Positions 61,001 to 64,000 of a DNA stretch of 64,000 nucleotides are shown in pieces; position 1 is the stretch's first letter; every line of letters starts with the position of its first letter. The notes under the pieces were generated by a model. That model saw nothing but the letters and a program-made list of their open reading frames with translations, ran no database searches and was not told where the DNA came from. Made by a program: the position numbers and the translations under genes. Source of the DNA: Pelecanus crispus (lineage: Eukaryota; Chordata; Aves; Pelecaniformes; Pelecanidae). The stretch is from assembly GCF_030463565.1 (NCBI RefSeq), contig NC_134649.1:36667044-36731043 (forward strand). Reading direction: 5' to 3'.

Positions 61001-63179
61001 TCAGCCCATCGGTCCAGCCTGTCCAGGTCCCTCTGCAGGGCCATCCTACCCTACAGCAGATTGACACTCCCACCCAGTTTGGTGTCGTCTGCAAACTTAC
61101 TGAGGGCACACTCAATCCCCTCATCCAGATCATTGATAAAGATATTAAACAAGACTGGCCCCAAAACTGAGCCCCTGGGAACACTGCTCGTGACTGGCCG
61201 TCAACTGGACTTAACTCCATTCACCACTACTCTCTGGGCTCGGCCATCCAGCCAGTTTTTTACCCAGTGAAGAGTACACCCATCCAAGCCATGAGCCACC
61301 AGCTTCCTAAGGAGAATGCTATGGGAGATAGTGTCAAAGGCTTTACTGAAGTCCAGGTAGATGACATCCACAGCCTTTCCTTCATCCACCAGCAGGTCAT
61401 AGAAGGAGATCAGGTTGGTCAAGCAGGACCTGCCTTTTATGAACCCATGTTGGCTGGGCCCAATCCCCTGGTTGACCTGCACATGCCTGTTGAGCGCACT
61501 CAATATGAACCACTCCACAATCTTTCCTGGCACTGAGGTCAGGCTGACAGGCCTGTAGTTCCCGAGATCCTCTTTCCAGCCCTTCTTGTAGATGGGTGTC
61601 ACATTGGCAAGCCTCCAGTCATCAGGGACCTCCCCTGTTAACCAGGACTGCTGATAGATGATGGAAAGTGGCTTGGCAAGCTCCTCCACCAGCTCCCTCA
61701 GTACTCTTGGGTAGATCCCATCCGGCCCCATAGACTTGTGAGTCTATGACAAGAAAGCAACAGGCTGAAAAAAAGCCTACAACTGATGCATTTATTTTTG
61801 GTTTGCATTTGGGGGGGGAGAAGAGGGAAGAATTCTGGATGCATAAGCTTTGAAAGATATGACCTCAACTTCGATCTGGAAGGAGCCTGGTCAAGAAAAG
61901 GCTTGTTTCTGTGCCCGAGATGGAATTTCATAAACATGACAAGTTGTCATATCCAAACCACCTATCAGGTCTATAAGGTTAATCATTACACAATCATTAA
62001 TGGCCTGCCCTGCAACCATTGCTGAGAGAGAGTCCGTATGGAAGAGCAACTATTGCCTTATAACCTACTTTCAGGAAGAGCAACAGCTAGGCAATGACTA
62101 TGATGAGGAACTCTCAAATCTCTCCTTGCTGTGTTTCAGGTTCAAACAAACATCAATACCTTAGCCAGACCAAGAATCAACCCTGAAGGAGGAGGAGGAT
62201 GGAAGGCAGTATGCAAGCTGTTACAGTAACACTATACCTGTTCCATGCAACAACTTCATAGATCGCTAAAATAACCCACCACCATAAGCAAGGTGAGAGT
62301 CAGAATACATTATCTTTTTTCTACAAGAGACAGAAGACAACTGCAAGGCTTTGGTCTCAGCAAACATGAAAAAACACCTCATATACAGCACTCAGCAACA
62401 GAATGACAGAAGTTTTGCTGCCGATTGCTGGAGCAGCTGAATATGACACTTACTGTAAAGCTAGTGAGGATGACTGACCATGGTTACTTTCCATCTTTCA
62501 GGTATTCCTAATTATATTACAGAAAGAGTAGACAAAGAACCAGGAACACACATCTTAAGAGTTAAATAAGTTTCCATATATGCTCCTACCAAACAGAAAA
62601 GCTTCTTCACAGAAAAGTTAGTGCTTATCTACGCTTACCTATGTAAAAAAATAGAATGCTTTTTTCATTATCTCATAATATTTATGGAAATAGTACATTC
62701 ACTATCAGCATCTACCTACATGGCAGTTTCACTTACTTTTAAACGTAGCGTGTGTTCAAGGCCTACTTCATTAGCTGAAAGCCGTAGATCAACATCAACA
62801 GGGTAGGGTAAGCATGCCGCATCAGTTTCCAGTATCACTGGGCTCTGTGGGTCCTTAAAGTTAACATTTTCAGCCTGAGCAGTATTAGGAAGCTCATGAT
62901 CATCTTTGTCCTGTGCTGGAATGGATTCATATTCATATTTTTGTCTCATATCCTCTTCAATTTCATCAGTGCTTAATCCTAAAGCTTGATTTACAGACCG
63001 TGCCAACGACGAATCCAAGTGTCCTGCACTAGCTAGTGTTTCTAAAAGCAGTTTAATGAGGCCATGTGTGTCAGTAACAGCAGGGTCGGATACATCTTGC
63101 TGCCTCAAGTCAGTATCACGTCCACCAAGACCAGTATTAACTGAGAAAACAGAGTGTGGCGAATCCGAGGTTCTGCCCC
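48537..63179 (-). CDS. TASOR: TASOR (FAM208A), HUSH complex subunit, 3' part of gene (nine coding exons in window)
   Basis: Nine exons on the minus strand join in phase with GT-AG introns and encode the C-terminal 939 or so residues; human TASOR is about 1,670. Residue numbers in the exon entries count from the first residue seen. Matching blocks include [77 protein letters not shown] and [25 protein letters not shown] with MPHOSPH8 and periphilin forms HUSH, which recruits SETDB1 and MORC2 to silence retroelements and other intronless transgenes through H3K9me3. The N-terminal pseudo-PARP domain lies outside the window. The part seen should hold the periphilin-binding helices and the C-terminal DomI/DomII and PIN-like region; that placement follows family knowledge, not a fold visible here. 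Tail-to-tail with CCDC66, as in human. Confidence 0.96.
49101..49122 (-). repeat. T22 polypyrimidine tract at the last TASOR acceptor (A22 on + strand)
   Basis: Twenty-two A on the + strand form the pyrimidine tract of the final TASOR intron, seven bases from the AG. A homopolymer of this length is prone to slippage. Confidence 0.9.
49768..49926 (-). CDS. TASOR: TASOR coding exon
   Basis: 159 bp between TACATACTTAG and GTAATA on the minus strand, residues 702-755. It encodes [20 protein letters not shown] and [15 protein letters not shown], likely the last strand and helices of the PIN-like domain, and ends with HERQS. Confidence 0.95.
50045..50223 (-). CDS. TASOR: TASOR coding exon
   Basis: 179 bp between CATTATAG and GTAGAA on the minus strand, residues 642-702. 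It contains [39 protein letters not shown] and [15 protein letters not shown], highly conserved in vertebrate TASOR and probably within the PIN-like fold. Confidence 0.96.
50399..50507 (-). CDS. TASOR: TASOR coding exon
   Basis: 109 bp between CAAAACAG and GTAAGT on the minus strand, residues 606-642: [19 protein letters not shown] then [17 protein letters not shown]. Confidence 0.95.
51174..51333 (-). CDS. TASOR: TASOR coding exon
   Basis: 160 bp between TTAAACAG and GTAAGT on the minus strand, residues 553-606, starting [20 protein letters not shown] and containing [19 protein letters not shown]. Strongly family-specific. Confidence 0.96.
51897..52019 (-). CDS. TASOR: TASOR coding exon
   Basis: 123 bp (41 codons) between GGTGTTAG and GTATTT on the minus strand, residues 512-552: [20 protein letters not shown] and [19 protein letters not shown]. 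Phase 0 at both ends. Confidence 0.96.
52755..53698 (-). CDS. TASOR: TASOR large central coding exon
   Basis: 944 bp between CCTATATAG and GTAAAT on the minus strand, residues 197-511. It starts [20 protein letters not shown]. Residues about 280-365 look helical ([38 protein letters not shown]), a candidate for the periphilin-binding coiled coil. A long S/E/P-rich, probably disordered stretch follows, and the exon ends with a helix [20 protein letters not shown] before CKEIK. Confidence 0.96.
53699..58489 (-). other. TASOR intron
   Basis: About 4.8 kb. It has a GT-rich low-complexity tract at 54466-54542 and an A17 run near 56699. No mobile element or nested gene was recognised. Confidence 0.6.
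54466..54542. repeat. G/T-rich low-complexity tract
   Basis: TTTGTTTGAGGG is followed by repeated GGTTTGG-like units, a T14 run and GGGGGGTGG. Several G-runs of 3-6 give the + strand G-quadruplex potential; the TASOR pre-mRNA carries the C/A-rich complement. Confidence 0.85.
58490..58634 (-). CDS. TASOR: TASOR coding exon
   Basis: 145 bp between TTTTTTAG and GTAAGA on the minus strand, residues 149-197: [20 protein letters not shown] then [11 protein letters not shown] and [10 protein letters not shown]. Confidence 0.96.
60093..60189 (-). mobile_element. CR1 LINE 3' UTR fragment (short, 5'-truncated)
   Basis: On the minus strand this ends CCTAAACGATTCTATGATTC with the terminal ATTCTAT repeats of CR1. 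The preceding segment (TGGACTGGATGATCTTAAAG and GGTCTTTTCCAACC) is the standard CR1 3' UTR. It is about 97 bp long, cut off at the CTGGTTTAGTGG side. Confidence 0.9.
60261..61745 (-). mobile_element. CR1 LINE, 5'-truncated, with C-terminal half of broken ORF2
   Basis: About 1.5 kb, read on the minus strand. The first open piece (61731-61201) is the reverse-transcriptase core: [36 protein letters not shown] and [16 protein letters not shown]. It then meets an in-frame TGA. Past the stop the frame still reads through a FADD catalytic box. After further frame damage another open piece (60913-60332) gives the CR1 C-terminal region with [10 protein letters not shown] and [10 protein letters not shown]. 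The 3' UTR (60261-60331) lacks a clean octamer end. The 5' truncation is typical of CR1. The element is inactive. Confidence 0.93.
62737..63179 (-). CDS. TASOR: TASOR coding exon (most 5' in window)
   Basis: 443 bp between TACTCTAAG and GTAAGT on the minus strand, residues 1-148 of the fragment. It encodes [40 protein letters not shown] and [20 protein letters not shown]. The first two bases complete a codon from an exon outside the window. The G-rich start makes the acceptor position less certain by a few bases. Confidence 0.93.
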
Positions 63180-64000
63180 CTTAGAGTAGGGGGAGGAGGG
63201 GAAAAGTAATCCATTACTAAGTTTTAAAATAAAAGCAAAACCAGACAGCCCCCCCCAACACCTACCACATACCCACAGTCTCACTTTTTAGCATCAATTC
63301 ATACAGTACACATACATTTATTTTCTTAATAAAAATTTTTAAACAGGTAGATGTTGATAAAAGGGCAGTTTCTAAAGCTAATAGTCTTCCCCCAGATAAA
63401 TAATTACAGTTTTTTAGGTCACTCAATACCACACTATTTTATGTTTTAATAGAAGTCATATATTATGATCTATGTATTTTATGGAGACATTGTAAAATTC
63501 TCCATCACTTCTTGAGAGAAAAAGATTAGTTTGAGCAAAATATTTACTCCTCTCCATGATATCACTGTTGCTCCAGAAGCTGCTGAGCATAATTCTAAAA
63601 CTTTACCATGCCTATTTATACTAAACATAACTTTAGAACAGGATTGTGATTCTTCTACTCATCCCCTTGGATGAGTGAATGCCATAAGTATTTATTCTTC
63701 TTGGAAAGAAACAGGCCAAGAACTATCTTAAGTACCTGATGAACCCCTAACTCATTTATCATATATGGAAATCTAATCATGTTTAGATACTTAAGCTCAC
63801 AATATTTTAGGTAAGATTTTTTTTGCAAGACAAATTACTTTTAGGGTTATATAAAAACATGGAATTGAAACCATAGATAGATGGTGCTGTTTTAGTACCC
63901 CTGAAGGAGTTAAGTAAAAATTTGGTTTTAAATAGACAGTGTTCTGATTACAGCCAGGTAGAAATGCATCCACTCATTTTACATTAACAATCAACATAAG
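63180..64000 (-). other. TASOR intron, continuing out of the window
   Basis: AT-rich, with no exon-like open frame flanked by splice sites on the minus strand. The preceding TASOR exon must lie beyond 64,000. Confidence 0.7.

Larger units (their letters stand above)
58635..62736 (-). other. TASOR intron containing two CR1 fragments
   Basis: About 4.1 kb; 60093-60189 and 60261-61745 are CR1-derived, in the same orientation as TASOR transcription. Nothing was recognised in the rest. Confidence 0.75.

Noticed and set aside
60422-61536. Plus-strand open frames across the CR1 region
   Set aside because: They are complements of the CR1 ORF2 on the minus strand, which has reverse-transcriptase motifs; the plus-strand frames have none.
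63250-63310. Possible further TASOR exon with donor GTGAGA on the minus strand
   Set aside because: No acceptor and no open frame upstream that would fit the required phase (one base left over) or the family sequence.
1-64000. CRISPR arrays, operons, prokaryotic-type systems
   Set aside because: The window is vertebrate nuclear DNA with introns and LINE/SINE/LTR repeats. No regularly spaced repeats or dense short genes were seen.

Overview
The window looks like a bird chromosome. Evidence: a CR1-type LINE with its octamer-like 3' end (ATTCTATGATTCTAT), a tRNA-Ile/CR1 composite SINE, several avian-style LTR fragments, compact introns, and two genes whose encoded proteins match vertebrate CCDC66 and TASOR. 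These genes are also neighbours on human chromosome 3p14.3. The SINE resembles the family known from passerines (TguSINE1-like), so a songbird or near relative is my best inference; no species is claimed.

Layout. Positions 1-21,130 are AT-rich with no gene I can support; they hold one probable solo LTR (7,933-8,443), short tandem and inverted repeats and microsatellites. In mammals ERC2 lies beyond this side, but none of its exons was recognised. A CpG island (about 21,142-22,535) contains the CCDC66 promoter and first exon. CCDC66 runs on the + strand from 21,998 to 45,411. I could join 19 coding exons, all GT-AG and all in phase, into 989 codons plus stop. An AATAAA lies at 45,711.

About 45,740-48,000 is the tail-to-tail gap. 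It holds a 24-bp poly-T with an upstream antisense AATAAA (a probable retrocopy 3' end), a probable LTR and A/C-rich low-complexity DNA. TASOR lies on the - strand from 63,179 (continuing beyond the window) to its stop at 48,537. Nine 3' coding exons join in phase and encode the C-terminal 939 residues or so. Two intronic CR1 fragments sit at 60,093-60,189 and 60,261-61,745, the longer one carrying the C-terminal half of a broken reverse-transcriptase ORF.

The two genes have separate roles. CCDC66 is a centrosome, centriolar-satellite and cilium microtubule-associated coiled-coil protein. TASOR is the scaffold of the HUSH complex, which silences retroelements through H3K9me3. I found no new multi-gene system. 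The most testable oddities are a possible intronic-polyadenylation isoform of CCDC66, the SINE in CCDC66 intron 9, a sense-oriented CR1 inside a retroelement-silencing gene, and the poly-A-tailed insertion between the genes.
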